Shown here: one piece after another, positions 20,628 to 33,063 of the stretch
Layout: every line of letters begins with the position of its first letter
Numbering within the stretch: the first letter of the stretch is position 1
The notes under the pieces: generated by a model
What the model saw: the letters and a program-made list of their open reading frames with translations, nothing else
What the model was told of the DNA's origin: nothing
Database searches by the model: none
Position numbers and translations under genes: made by a program
Assembly: GCA_020744425.1 (NCBI GenBank)
Contig: JAGMUV010000001.1
Coordinates: 4,526,001-4,590,000, forward strand
Length of the DNA: 64,000 nt
Reading direction: 5' to 3'
From: Dactylonectria macrodidyma
Lineage: Eukaryota; Ascomycota; Sordariomycetes; Hypocreales; Nectriaceae

Positions 20628-22431
20628 TTACCAGCGTTCGCAGGAGATGTAGGGGCGGTAGTCATCCTGGTATTGCCTGGACCATTCCGAGTGGAAAGCG
20701 TCGATGATGTCCTGGCACCTAGGGCGAGAGTTAGCTTCGTGGGTTTGCGCATGGGTTAGGAGTAGCTACTTACTTCCAAACCCTGCCTTCAGAGGTCGAG
20801 TTTAGTAAGTTGCAAACCAGATCTTGGATTGACAGCCATGCAGAGTTGAGTTCGGCACATTCTCCATCCGGCTTGGGAATCACGGTTTTCCAGTGGTAGT
20901 AGATGTAGTCAAGGCATTCAAGGTCCATGGTTAGGATGAGCGGAATGGGATCCACATCTGTTGTCAAAAGTGTCAGCAAGGAAGTTCAATAGTCGCTGGG
21001 AGGAGAAGCGGGCAACATACGGAGCGCGAGCTCAGCGCCTTTCGGGCCCAGGAACGCAACAGCCTCCCTGTATAGAGGTATAGCCATGATGGAGGCTTTG
21101 AGCCTCTGGTCGATTTCGCGATCGGTCAGGTCCCAAGCGTCAGAGCCGATTTCCGAGAGCGCTTCTTCTTCCGAATTGTTGTCCGCACCATCAAGGATGA
21201 GTTCCTGTTCTGTGAGCACAGCGCGGACAGTGTCACGGGCAAGTTCCTCAGGGCAGCCGTTGGCGATGGCGAGATTGCAAGTGACGATTAAGACCAGGCT
21301 GAAGAGTCTGTGAACTGCAGGATCCGTGATGGAGCTGAGGCGCTCCTGGCAATCGACGAAGAAAAATCGCCAGTCCATGCCCTCATCGTTACAATGCTTC
21401 ACATCTTGTTGCCATAAGCTGGTCTCGGCGCGGATCTCGAAAATCCGGTCGTTGTTTGGGACCACGGACAGCCAGCCCATGGCATTCTGAGGGACCATAG
21501 AAAGGAAAAACAGCGCCTCGGAAAGCCAAGCCGGCGCACGGATGGGAGGCAGGGCGGTCAGGGTGAATATTACGGTAGAGTGCTGGACAGTGTTATTTTC
21601 CTGCTGGTTGGCGGTGTTGATAAGTTGCTGGTCGGCGGTGGTTGGTGGTTGGTTGGCAGCGTTTAGCGGCTGGTTGACGACGGGGTTAGCGCCGAGGATG
21701 AACTGGGTGCCGCAGGCCAAGCCGCCAGTTTGCTCATCGCGATGAGAGGATGGTGTGCTATCGGTCGTCTGGTTGGGAATCCAGTTGTCAACGTTGATCG
21801 GGTTGCTGCTGGAAGCACCCGGAGCGGCAGGACGAGCCTGTTCGGTGGTCGACCGGTTGGGCACCCAGTTGTCTACATCGATCGGGTTGCGGCAGGAACC
21901 ATCCGGGGTTGCAAAGCGAGCCTGTTCGGCTTCGCAATTAGCTACCCAGGCTTCGACTATAGCTCTTATTTCCTTGAGCTCAGGTCTCACGGCCTCGCCC
22001 CCCCGGAGCCAGTCCAGCTTGACGCCTTGCTCGACGTCGTCGTCGGGATCGAGGGTTTGGCGGACAAAGGGATAGTTGTAGTCATTGATGTCGAAGTCAT
22101 CATCAACCCGGTTGTTTTCGGTAGGCGAATTCCCCATCTCCATGTCGACGTCCCCATTGTCGTCGTCATCGTCATGCTTACCTTTATCACCGGCCAGAGA
22201 GCCGTCCCGAGCGCCCTCAGAGCCAAAGTGGGGCTCGATGGAGGAGGGTGGGGCCGGGCTCGGAGAGCGGGAGCACCAGGGGCTAGCCGGTGGGGTAGGG
22301 CTCGGAGAGCAGGAGAAGCAAAGGCTAGGCGGTGTTGTTGGTTCGTACTCGACCTCCATCCTGGTCTGTGCAACTTCGTCGGCTACGGACTGAAAAACCC
22401 CGGACATTGTCTCATCCTGGTATTGACTCAT
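20628..22431 (-). CDS. orphan acidic/proline-rich protein (561 aa), three exons
   Basis: Exons are 22431-21021, 20957-20774 and 20718-20628; introns are 63 and 55 bp. The start is ATG 22431 (MSQYQDETMSGV); the frame is open further upstream but has no ATG there. Residues 40-65 are Ser/Pro-rich, and 84-140 are acidic (DDDDD, DDFDIND). Residues 169-223 contain a tandem duplication with the core NPI(D/N)VDNW(V/I)PN. An Asn/Gln-rich linker follows (to about 285), then a C-terminal globular half with Trp-rich helices (DWRFFFVDCQERL, SDAWDLTDREIDQRL) and an end DDYRPYISCERW. No signal or membrane segment. No family recognised; composition suggests a nuclear or cytosolic scaffold, which is inference only. 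The exon joints keep the frame and hydrophobic pattern, so I trust the model. Confidence 0.7.
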
Positions 22432-25400
22432 TGTGTCGACAAAAGATGCAGGTATTGATTCGATCGTTCGCGGTTGGTCTTGGTTGGAGGGGGCAAAGTG
22501 AGCAGACTTGTTAGAAAATAAGGTGTTAGTCAGACAATTCCTGATACCGCACTCGTGAGGTGAGAAAAGGGAGCTAGGGAGAGACGATGCAATGGGCTTA
22601 CAGACACTTGTGGAACATCTATGTGTAGAGCGGTAGACTTGCAAAGAAAATCAAGTTGAATGTGGTGATGTTTTGAAATAGATGAAGAAGCCGGTGCAGA
22701 ACGAGGACAACGGCAGACCATGGTCTCTTTATATTTCGCCTCAAGGACAAGATAGGCTAAGATTTGGATGATGTCTGCTACTTTTCTCCGTCCAGGACTC
22801 GACCAGGCTGCTCGAGTCTCAAGTTGGGGCATCCCAAACGCCTGGAAAATCAGATATGGCTTCGCTCGCGGGCGCCAACGACGGGGCAGCGAAGCAAACA
22901 ACGCAGCGTCCCGTCTCCTCCACCCTCAAGTCCCCATATTACCCATGCATCATTTAGTTCCGGCACTCGACAGGCAAACACTCATCAGCTCCATCAGAGC
23001 CGCGACCCCCCGTCCCCCCGTGAATGATGGGGTCGATGCCACCATCCGTAGGTGTTCCCTCTGAGAAAACCTGGCTTTTGTGGGGGAGGTGTTGTTTTCA
23101 CCCAATGATGCTCTGAATTTCTTGTGAGACATGTACGTACTGGACATATTGGACACGTCCTTTGGCCCCCTCACAATGTTGGATTTCCCCGGTTTGTCAG
23201 CCTGGCGTTGTGAGCTAAGCTGGGATGCTGGGATTTGGCGATAGAATCTAGAGGGAGCAAACGGCCATCAAGCCACGATGACCTCTGGCAACGAACCAAA
23301 AGAGTCGCTGACAACTGAATCGTCATGGTATCCTGAGCTATCATATCCGGCTGCCGGGTTGTGATTGTGTCTTGATGCAAGCTTTGCTGCTTGCGGTGCG
23401 GCCCTCACTGTTTGTGGGTTGCTGAGAGCCTACGAGACAGCGAGATAGCGCGGGGGCGACAAACGCCGCTCAGGGAGGGTTGGATCATTGAAACCGTGAT
23501 TTGCTGGATCCTACCGTAGGTTCCACTGCAAGTGAGACTTGTTCCAAACGCCTAGTAGGCAGGGCAAAAAAAGCAAACGCCAAATGAAGCAAGCTGCGTT
23601 TTCGCGTCAAACACCATGTTGCCAGCCGTCTGCAGCTTCGCGAGCCTCACTTTACCTAGCCTCATGCGCGCATTTCCACTGCAGACTCAAGTCCCTTCCC
23701 TCCGTTTTTTGCGTACCTATAAAGAGTATCTTAGTTCATCACTATGACGCTTCGCGGTGAGCGAATGCTGCAGACTACCGCAATACGGACCAGTCAAGGC
23801 TCGCGGAATCACACAAGTGACAACGCCTCGCAGCTCGCACCGCCCCCCGTTTTCCTTCCGTCCCGCTTGCCATGCACTTTTAAAAAAAACACGAATCCGT
23901 GCAACTCGCTATGGCGCAAGAATTGACGGATGGGGGCAGATACGCAGAGACTATCAGACCGGCACCCTCAACTGTTTGAGTGTTTGGCATTAGCGGCGTG
24001 TGGGTGAGACTGAGACGTGATTGATGAGCGAGAGTAGGTACCTAGGTACCTAAGGCAACAAGGGCGGGCAAACAAACGCAGCGACACACCGTCCCGCAGG
24101 TGAGAGAACAGGGCAGGAGCAAGTCGAGCATCGCGGGAAAGGGGGATTTTGTGGCTTGGTCTTGTCCTACCACTCTGCTGTCCACTCTGCAACTTAGGAA
24201 ATTTTACTTTTTTTTCTGTCTTACTGGCCGTCCACTCCGTCCGAGGTGAACAGTACCTGATCATTGACTCTCAGAACAGCTTCCTCATCATCCAAGTTGC
24301 AACTTAAACCATATCCTCTACTAGGTCGTTTTTCCTGCTAGCGGATCCGAGTTTTTGGTTTTGAGATCCTACTTGATGGCGCCATGCTCTTCTCGTCTTG
24401 GGGCCAGCGATGGGTAGGGTGGTCGAAAGAGGGCCGTCCCGTCAACGATGGATCGCCAGACCACGAGGACGAGACCGGGCTTGACGCTTGACGGGGAATC
24501 AGATGAGCATTCAAATGGGGGGTCAGTCAGAATGAATGGACAGCGGAGACATCATCGGCCAATCGGGCTGCATACCTTGGCCATCCGAGCCAATACTGGC
24601 TGGAGTGCTACCATCTCCACTCCTCCCTGTCAAATTACCTCCCTTGTCAGCCCTGCTAGCTAATCTTGCTAATCTCGCAAAACCTTGCAAACCTTGCAAA
24701 CCTTGCCCACGATTTCGATGCCGGAGCTACTCCATTCCCAGCCCGCTGAGGGTCGGTCACCACGTCCTAGCGTCATCTCCGCTCGTCGATCGTTTTGATC
24801 CACCATCGCTCCAACCTCCCACGACGAGCCCAAAAACCCGGTCAGAAATACCAGCTAATCAGCTCGCAAGCCCAGTAGCTAGGGTGTGAGGAAAGGAATG
24901 CAGAGGATTCTCGAAAGGTTGGGCTGTCATCAAACATGCTGGACCATCAGAATCGGTGGCGCACCCCCCCTTCATTAACTCTCTCCCACCCCAACCCAGT
25001 ACTAGGCTGGAAAGGTGCCCCCATGGCGTAGCGCGGACTGGGCAAAGAGCACAATTCAGGGTCTGCCACTAATCGTCCAACTCTGTTTAGTCCTCGCACA
25101 ACCCAGATTCCAGAGCCTCTGCGTCTTCGTACCCAAGTCTATTCGCACTCATCACACAAGTCCCAAGAGCCAAACGCGTTGTTACTCCCATCGGGCTCTA
25201 CCAAAGCAAGAAATGAGGGGGCCGTGGAACCATGCAGCACGGGGCATGGTCACGCCGAGACAGAGTAAGCCGGTTCAGCTCCTCGTTTGATGCCATCTCG
25301 ACGCCATGTGCGACTGCCGATCCCCAGAAGTCCAGGCCTGGGTCTAATTATCCCCCACTCTGAGAGTGTCTCAGAATTACAATAGCTCACTCGTCTCCCG

Positions 25401-27523
25401 TTTTCGCGTTTGCAATGCCCCGCAGCGCTCGACCTGACCGCCTCCGCCTCCGCCTCACCATAGGCTTGGCTGAGTCGGATGCCTACTGCTGTGATACACC
25501 GAAGATATTCGGAGAGGTCCGTGACTCCAATGTGCAAATGCTTTGGATAATCCTGGCCAAGGCACTCATTTCGATTCAGAAAACGAGCTCAGCTCGTCTG
25601 GATCGGTGGGCTTGGATTGGTCCTCCAGCTTGATGTTGTGGATAGAGCTGCGGAGGGCTCCGTCCGGATCGGCGACTCGAGATGTAGGCATCCGAGACCT
25701 GAACTCCAGAATGAGGTTCTCAAATCATGATCCGCAGTACCTTGGTATATAGGTATCTAGGTAGATACAGCACCAAGTTCGCATACTGACAGGCTTGACG
25801 GAACCCTAGACCAAGTCCCCCGACTGAGCCCCCCGACCCCGGCGCCTGCAGAGCCAGCAACATGACCACCGTTCTACGGGATCAACCCCCCCAGGTGCCA
25901 TGTCGTTCGCACCCTGTCTCGTGTGAGTTGAGTAGCCCTGCTCATTCAGGTACCGTCCTCGGAATTGAGACCCGCCCAATTTATAAACACACACCCATTC
26001 TAGCGTCACGATTTGCTTGTATTCTCCGTGACTATCGTGACCACCATGGCTGCAACCTCCCTCCCCGCCTCTCTCCCGGCCTCTCTACCCAGGACATTGC
26101 CTCTTGCTCAAGAGAATACGCCTCGTCGTCATCCATTTCATTTCGGAGGTGTTGGGCGTCAACAATCCCCGATAAGACGGGAGGGGACATGTTGGGCCGC
26201 CGTTGGCGACCAGGCTGTGGCTGCAAGAGTCCGTTGCTATTGGCGGTTACACAGACGCATACTACCACCCGTCTCTTGGCACCTTTCAAACCATTGGTCG
26301 GTTTAGCCCTCTGCTGATGAAATGCAGACTCTCCTCAGAGGCGACATGAGCAGAGTGAGGGGGGCGACTGAGCATCGACTTTGACGGAGCTCTGAGACAT
26401 TGCTCCTTTGCTTTTTGGTGGGCTCGGTGATGGTGGCATCGGACTATTGTGCGAATAATTGACCATTGCTGCAGACAGGCTACTACGGAATGCACATCAA
26501 CACCCGGTGGAAACATTCCGCGGCAGCCAGGCTTACGGTGAAGAAACCATTAGTTGAGCACATCAGTTTCCGTTTGGTAAAGTTGTAGCGTTGTGATACA
26601 AATGACACCCGGTATCATTCGGGCCATGATGTTGGTTGCCGGCCTCATTTGCGACATTCCCGGCCCCGAGTATCATCACAGGCAATCTGCACTCGCCCTC
26701 CACCACCCGCATGTCGAATGGATGTTGTTCGTGGATCGACAAGTAACCTGGGCAATTCGGGCAGGATATCGCTCCGTAATGCCTCCGGTGGCTTGCGTGA
26801 AGCATGCGTGAAATTGAGTGCGTTGGTATGGGCGACACCCTCTCCGCGTCGCGGAGTTGGTGCAGTGCAACGCGACGAGTAATACAATGTGATGGGCTGG
26901 CGGGTTTGGCTGCGTCTAAGGAAAGACACATTTGCTTGTGCAGCTGGGGGCCAGAACGGGTGAATGCGCTCTAACTTATCCATATGTCGCAATCTAAGCT
27001 AACCAGCCATGGAAAATCAGTAAGCGAATATGAGAATTACTTTTATTGACACTTGCCTTTTATTGACACCTGAAAAACTTGCGAGGGAATGCCAACAAAT
27101 TTCAGTCCGTCTTTGAGCGATGGATGAGAAAATGTATACCCCCGTGATCTGGGTTGTTTTCTCCATGCCACCCGCATCACATATGTATGATATGGAGGCT
27201 GTCAATTTGCTTAATTACTACCTTACTGCATTGCATTGCCTTTCATGCGATTACCAAGCACATTTGCCAACGCATAGGTAAGGTAGTGGCTGTGAAGATG
27301 GGGGGTGCTGGGAATTACCCCTCTTCTCATTCGTGCCTTGGCCGCCCAAAGCCGCACATGTGCCATAGCCAACATTGAATTTAAAGCCTCTGAATACCTG
27401 CAATTCTGGTGAAGGAGCATTATAGCTGCAGTTTTTCTCCCGAGGCAGCCCCTCGCTGGGCAATTCTTCTCATGTTTCTAAACTCCTAGTCGAAGCCCTT
27501 CTTCATCATCCCCATAATCCATC
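22432..27523. other. 5.1-kb gene-poor stretch
   Basis: No supportable gene on either strand. Contents seen: the promoter side of the 561-aa gene, a short tandem repeat GCAAACCTT at 24677-24706, palindromic CTAGGTACCTA-type sequence near 24036-24053 and a related one near 25742-25765, and several short low-complexity frames (for example LPASLPASLPRT near 26060). These palindromes are common in fungal intergenic DNA. I see no transposon protein remains. Confidence 0.45.
24677..24706. repeat. short tandem repeat, about 9-10 bp unit
   Basis: GCAAAACCTT GCAAACCTT GCAAACCTT GCC; three near-identical units in non-coding sequence. Confidence 0.85.
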
Positions 27524-29245
27524 ATGCCTACCCAACAGCCAAGTCCAAAGCTGGCCGCGGTCATGGAGCGGCTGCGGCGGCTTGAACCTCGAATCGAAAA
27601 AATCATGAGCATCACCGGTCTCCCCGGCTGCTCCATTGGCGTCATCCACCAAGGAGTCGAAGTCTGGAAATTCAATGCCGGCTTCCGAGACGTCGAGAAG
27701 CAGCTGCCCCCACGGTCCGACACCGTCTTCAACCTCAACTCACTCACCAAGAGCCTCACAGCTGCCGCCCTCGCCCGCTTGGTGCAGGATGGCAAGCTCT
27801 CTTGGGAGACGCCCATAATATCCATCCTCCCTGACTTCGCCGAGGGAGGTGACGCCACCGACCAGAGCATCAACGCCATGGATTTGCTCTCAATGCGAAC
27901 GGGGCACTTTGCTCTCAACTGCATGGCGTGGCAAGGGAACAACATTGTCCTTCCCAAGAAAGAAGACACAGTCCAGTATTGGAACGCTACACCACGCATC
28001 GCGCCCTTCCGCCAGTCCTTTATCTACAACAACTGGGGCTATGGAGTCATAGCATTGGTCATTGAGAAGCTGTCTGGACAACCCTTCCATACCTTCTTAC
28101 AAGAGCGCATCTTTGACCCCTTAGGCCTGAAACGTACCAAGATGCAAGACGACACCCCATTCGAGAACAGCGCGAAGGCGTACGCAGTCTTAGACAACAG
28201 GACGCCTATCCCCGTTCCACCCCCAAGTATCGGAGCAGGTGTCTTCACCGAAGGAGGCTCAGGGGTTTTGTCTACAATAGACGATATGCTCCGCCTCTAC
28301 CACGCTTACCTGTTGGCCATCAATCATCAAAGCCAGTCGGGAAGCAATTCAACCCCTGACAACCCCTTCACTCAATGCAACAAGCTTCTTGAACCCCACA
28401 ACACCCTTCCTCGCCCCTACCGCACGTTCAGCATTCAAGAGCAAAACTACTGCGCCGGTCTCATTCGCTCACTGCTTCCCGGGCCGCTCGGCATGATGGG
28501 TATCAATTCGGACTTCAACGAGTGGCCACCAGTGGTACTAGAAGGTTTTCTCAAAACCTTATGCTACTATCACCAGGGCATGATGGTAGGTTCAACATCT
28601 AATATCGCCCTCTTACCAGAAACAGAAACCGTCGTCGCCGTTCTGGCAAACGCCTTCCCTCTCGGCGACGGCGCGGACTGGATCTCCCAGATGATCATTG
28701 AAGCTATCTTTAACCCACCAACCACGAAAGACTTCGAGGAGAACGCCGAGGAGGTGGCCCTCGAGGTGCTCCAGCTTCTCCCTGGGATTGGGAAGGAGCT
28801 TCAGGACAGGCACAGCAGACACAAACTGGGCGCACTGCCCACCCTTCCCTTCCCGTCGTATGTCGGCACCTTCAAGCATGAGGCTACTCCCTTCACGCTT
28901 GATATCAAGCTCGAAGGAAACGGGCTCACCATGACGTTCAATGGATGCCAAGAGGAGACTTACTGCTTGCGCCCTTATAACCTTGATACGTTTTCGTGGT
29001 TAGTCAGTTGAATCAGTCTCCTTCTACTCACAGTCAGAGCAGAAGAAGGGATAGTGTAGCAACACACAGCTAACATGACGAACAATAGGTGGACGCCGTT
29101 TAACGAAGCCGCTCAACGTGGTCGTTTTGTCACGTGTTACCCAGAGTCGACCTTCCTCATCAGCTTTGAGAAGGAGGCTAGTCGCATCGCCTGGGTGTCT
29201 GGAGACATTCTGGACGAGCCTTATTATTTCCTAAGGGTCGAGTAA
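27524..29245 (+). CDS. serine beta-lactamase-like hydrolase (family S12 / esterase type), 543 aa
   Basis: Two exons, 27524-28998 and 29089-29245, with a 90-bp intron; the joint gives FSWWTPFNEAA. The protein is 543 aa, within the usual size for fungal beta-lactamase-related hydrolases with a C-terminal beta domain. The class C/S12 signature is complete: S-L-T-K (nucleophile S73, K76), Y-N-N (Y168-x-N170) and a GGSGVLSTIDDMLRLY segment. The C-terminal region (YVGTFKHEATPFTLDIKLE) matches the accessory beta-sheet domain. There is no signal peptide, so the enzyme is probably cytosolic. Substrate is unknown; family members hydrolyse esters, amides or lactones, and some sit in secondary-metabolite clusters. 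None of the usual cluster enzymes is next to it here. Confidence 0.9.
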
Positions 29246-30429
29246 TATGTTACGATGTGCCATGATTAATACTAGTTGGGCTCATGCAAGGTTAAAAGTC
29301 AAGCTAATGGTTAGGCGTTTGGAAAGCCCATAAATATATATACCCATTTGCCTTTGCATTCATCTATCACGCCCGCATGTCTGCCTTCAGTGATCGTAGT
29401 GTCAGCTCCCAAACTCGTGAAGATGGCGCGCGCCTGTACCGACTCCTCCCAGTTCACCTACAAGACGTTTATTGCGACCTGAAAATGAAATCTCGCGTAC
29501 TTGCGTACACGCGGCGAGGCACGCGTGCAAGAGATGCCCATTTTTGATGGTGGTGAAGTCGCTGCACTGTGAAACACCCACCCTGGAGCCCAGATTGAGG
29601 GAGCAAATAGAAGTCATCACAGGACAACGGTTCAACATGGAGCCACAAAACCATGCCGATTGCTAGTAATCACGTCTACCTTATCTTCAAGACTACCGTG
29701 TATTCTTCATGGCTACGACGAGTTACATGAAGCACAATCATTCAGACTTGAACCAGGTGGGCATGCATCGTCCGTTGGTTTGTCGCAAGTCCCGTTCAGG
29801 TACAGGGTTAGGACCCGGTGAAAGCAGCCTGGCGGTACCACCGCAGTCTTGACATATACGATTGTCTTATGAATCCGCAACTATAAAATAGCCTATAAGA
29901 TGTAGAATGTGTACTTAAATGTCCCTGACGAGATGAATTGCTATTGACGATGTGTAAACTACACTCGGCGCATTGCATGAATGGGTGGGAGGTCGGGCTA
30001 CGGACCCATCTGGATTGAACTTGGGGAGTCGAATCAATCCCGTCGCTGCCGGCAGTTACAAGGACATGGGCCCTGCGCCTAGGCACGCCAGGGATCAATT
30101 GTACTGTTGATCTCATGCTCAGATGGAGGGCAGAAGTGTCAAGGACATCGTCCGCTTCAATGACGTAATGTGCCAGCCGAGGTTCGGTGTGTCTCGGGTT
30201 GACAGGCGAACGAAACAATTGTAGGTGTAAGCCAAAGGAGAATCTATTATTAATAGTAGTATCTAATGTATGAGGACCGTCTACGGTGATGCAATATGTA
30301 TCTTCTAGTCTAGATGCAGAGACAAATGAAACCATCTTAGATGCCAGCCGGATCATCCATCAACCCAGTGACAAGACGTTCAGACTAGGGAATCCGGGTT
30401 TGCCTGTGGAGGCCCAGCTCTTTCTAACA
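29246..30429. other. intergenic, no gene seen
   Basis: The 3' flanks of two convergent genes. Frames here (such as 29808-30356 minus) have no protein-like character. Confidence 0.5.
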
Positions 30430-33063
30430 TTAATTATCGCCATCATCGTCTTGATCGTCGTCATCCGGGTCGTCGTCGTCCTGATCGTATTGGCCCAAAT
30501 CCTCATCTTGATTGTACTCGTCCAAATTCTCATCATCTTCATCATCATCATCAACATAACCAGTTGCCACGACCCCTCTCAAGCCCCTCCTCCCTATTCC
30601 GTAGTCACGGAGACATTGCTCGGGCTTCAAATTCTCCCGCGCCACATCGGTCCAATACCTCTCGCCCTCTGACCGGCCCCGGATATAGAACGAGCTTCTG
30701 GGCATGTGCGACCACCTACCCACCAACACTCCATCCATGTCCGTGTGACACTTCCAATCCCCTCCCTCCGGATGCACATGAGGTAACGTGTCGTAGCCAA
30801 TATCCATAAGGCAGCCCTTGTGGTAGTCTGGGCGCCGGTCGCTGAGACAGATCCTCGCCGGCGCATCGTAAGTGTCGCAATCCTGGTCTGTGACGATTTG
30901 ATGCTCCCCAACTACTCGCATAGAGCTGCCTTGACGGTACGTGATGACAACGCTCCGCACCGTTTCGTTGATGTAACGATAGACGACCATCTTTCTGATG
31001 CATCTAAGAGGAGCATTGGCGTAGTAGAACGGGACCCTGCCAGACCTGCTGCAAGCAGCGCGCGACCATTCCCATTCCTCCCACTGACGGAGCTCAACTG
31101 AATCCGGTATTCGACAGATGCTCGCACGGGCATCTGGGCTCAGAGAGCGCACTCCGAGAAGGTTGATTAATCCTCGTGCCCTTCTGTTGAAGATCAATTG
31201 GAGGGGTTGTTTGACAGCCATGTAGTCCTGGGTTCTGTCGTTGAACTCGGGCCCAATATTGATGCGACCAACTCGATTCGAGAAGATCTGTTGTTCGGTT
31301 AGGCACCTAGTGTAGCTCGTCAGGGGAAGTAACATACCACAAACCGAGCAGGCAAGCCATCGGGCTTGCCACCCTCTGGAAGCTGAGCAGCGAGGAAAGT
31401 AAAGGTCTCGTCGGGCCCTTTGGGCACATATATACATACCAGCGCCGTTGACAGGAAATCCATGGGCGCCTTGACGTATGGATTCGCAGTTGAGTGGGAT
31501 TGGATATCCACCAAGCCCAATACCCGATGATATAGAAACGACAAGCCTGTCATCCTCGGTAATGCCGCTGGGGGGTGGAAGGAAATGCCACAGAAGTGGA
31601 CTGCCGTGAACCTGCTCTCGCCGCAAAAGGTGACGTTCTGAACGCGCAACTCGGGCATCGCAGGTTCTCCCGGTGCTGTGATCCCGGGAACTTCGTCCGA
31701 ACCTGATCTAGCTGAAGCAGCGGGAACAACCCATACCGCAGGTGGCGGAGCAGGATTGTCCCAAGTTACGAGTCTAGGATAGCCTTCGGGCATGATCAGG
31801 CGTGCCAGGCCATGCTAGAAATCGTAAGCATCTCGGTCAAAGGCAGCGGGGCGGGGGGACACAGCGTACCTGGAAATGCACAAACACTCGTGGATGTTGA
31901 TTCTCGTGCGTGAGGACGAAAGCCAGACGATCAGTTCTATATTGGCTGCTGAAGGGGTGCGGAGCGGAACTCATCCTCTGGAACTGGCGTATGCCCTGTA
32001 AATCCATCGCTATGAGGATGAATGGCTCGGCGTCTTGCTGGTGTGGCTCGGGGTCAGACGCCTGCCCTCGAGCCCAATTTGGCACATCAGAGAGGGCAAT
32101 TATTTGATAGGGGGAGAGCCGCATAGAAGTCACAGAGCTGAGCAGGGCGAGTCCGCTAGACCTGTCTTCCATGACAGCGAACGAGTCGGGATCTAGTTCT
32201 GCCATGGTCAGTTCCCTAAGCACGAGCGTGCCAAGAGGATGCCCATTGTAGTTTGGATCTGTGGGATCACGTCCCAGCCGAAATAGGCCAGTCAAAGGCG
32301 TGTAAGAGAAGAGCATTGGAAGCGCACTTTTCCAGGGGATGGACCAGAAGACGGCTTGCCAGAAATAGCTGCGTTTGCAAGGCATGAGGTCTAACCAATT
32401 CATCTCGCCTATGCAGCCATAATGGACTGCGGCACACTCTGGTGACCTATGGCGCTCAGGGCAATCTCGCATAGTGCATATGATGACTTTCTCGCCTGGG
32501 AGCTCGGTGAAGCCGTCGAGTATGGGCTCTTGGACTTCGAGCTCGGGCTCTTCAGCAGGACCATTGTCATGATCATTGCAACCTTCGACATCAGAGAGAG
32601 AAAGCCAAGACGTAAGGGGTGTAGCAACAAGGGTACTACTACCGTCACCAGAGCCGTCGCCAGAAGATTCAGCTTCGGCAGCTCTGGCGGCTCTAGAAGC
32701 TTGAGCAGCCTCATCAGCAACCCGAGCTTCCCGCATCAATTCAAATGGACCCGTTTGGCGTTCAGCTCCAGGGTAGATGATCCAATTGCGTTTCAACTCA
32801 TGTGTCCTGAGATCGAACATGTGATGACGTACTGTGATGAAATGGCAAAGGTAAGAACAAGCAACCAATCGAGAGACAAATGTGAGTCTCCAGGGACGGT
32901 TTATTGACTTACTGACAATGACCTTGCTTGTGTGTTGTAAATGGTTAGCGAAGTGGCGCTTGAAGAACCTTGAGCAGATGCCACATCGAGTTGGTAGGTG
33001 GACGTGGACCTCTGCTGGGTTGCGCAAATGGCTAGGACCTTCGAGTTTGCTTTGTCCACTCAT
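30430..33063 (-). CDS. orphan protein with N-terminal C2H2-like motif and acidic tail (815 aa), four exons
   Basis: Exons are 33063-32913, 32831-31870, 31814-31338 and 31287-30430; introns are 81, 55 and 50 bp with standard signals. The 815-aa frame is complete. Residues 27-44 give CGIC-x-...-HFANHLQH, a C2H2-like zinc site (C27, C30, H37/H41, H44). An Ala/Glu/Ser/Gly-rich linker follows at about 95-130. Then come two globular parts with conserved-looking blocks: MPCKRSYFWQAVFWSIPWKS, SPYQIIALSDVPNWARG, RLAFVLTHENQHPRVFVHF (running across intron 2 into HGLARLIMPEGYPRL) and FTAVHFCGISFHPPAALPR. The last 50 residues are nearly all Asp/Gln/Asn/Glu. I do not recognise the family. The consistent splice joints and residue patterns argue that it is a real, intact gene, probably of an accessory fungal family. 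Confidence 0.75.

Noticed and set aside
21730..22458. 242-codon plus-strand frame opposite the 561-aa gene
   Set aside because: Shadow of the spliced minus-strand gene, which has consistent introns and start.
24030..24056. Palindromic GGTACCTAGGTACCTAAG as a specific operator
   Set aside because: Similar palindromes occur at several unrelated places in the window; common fungal intergenic sequence.
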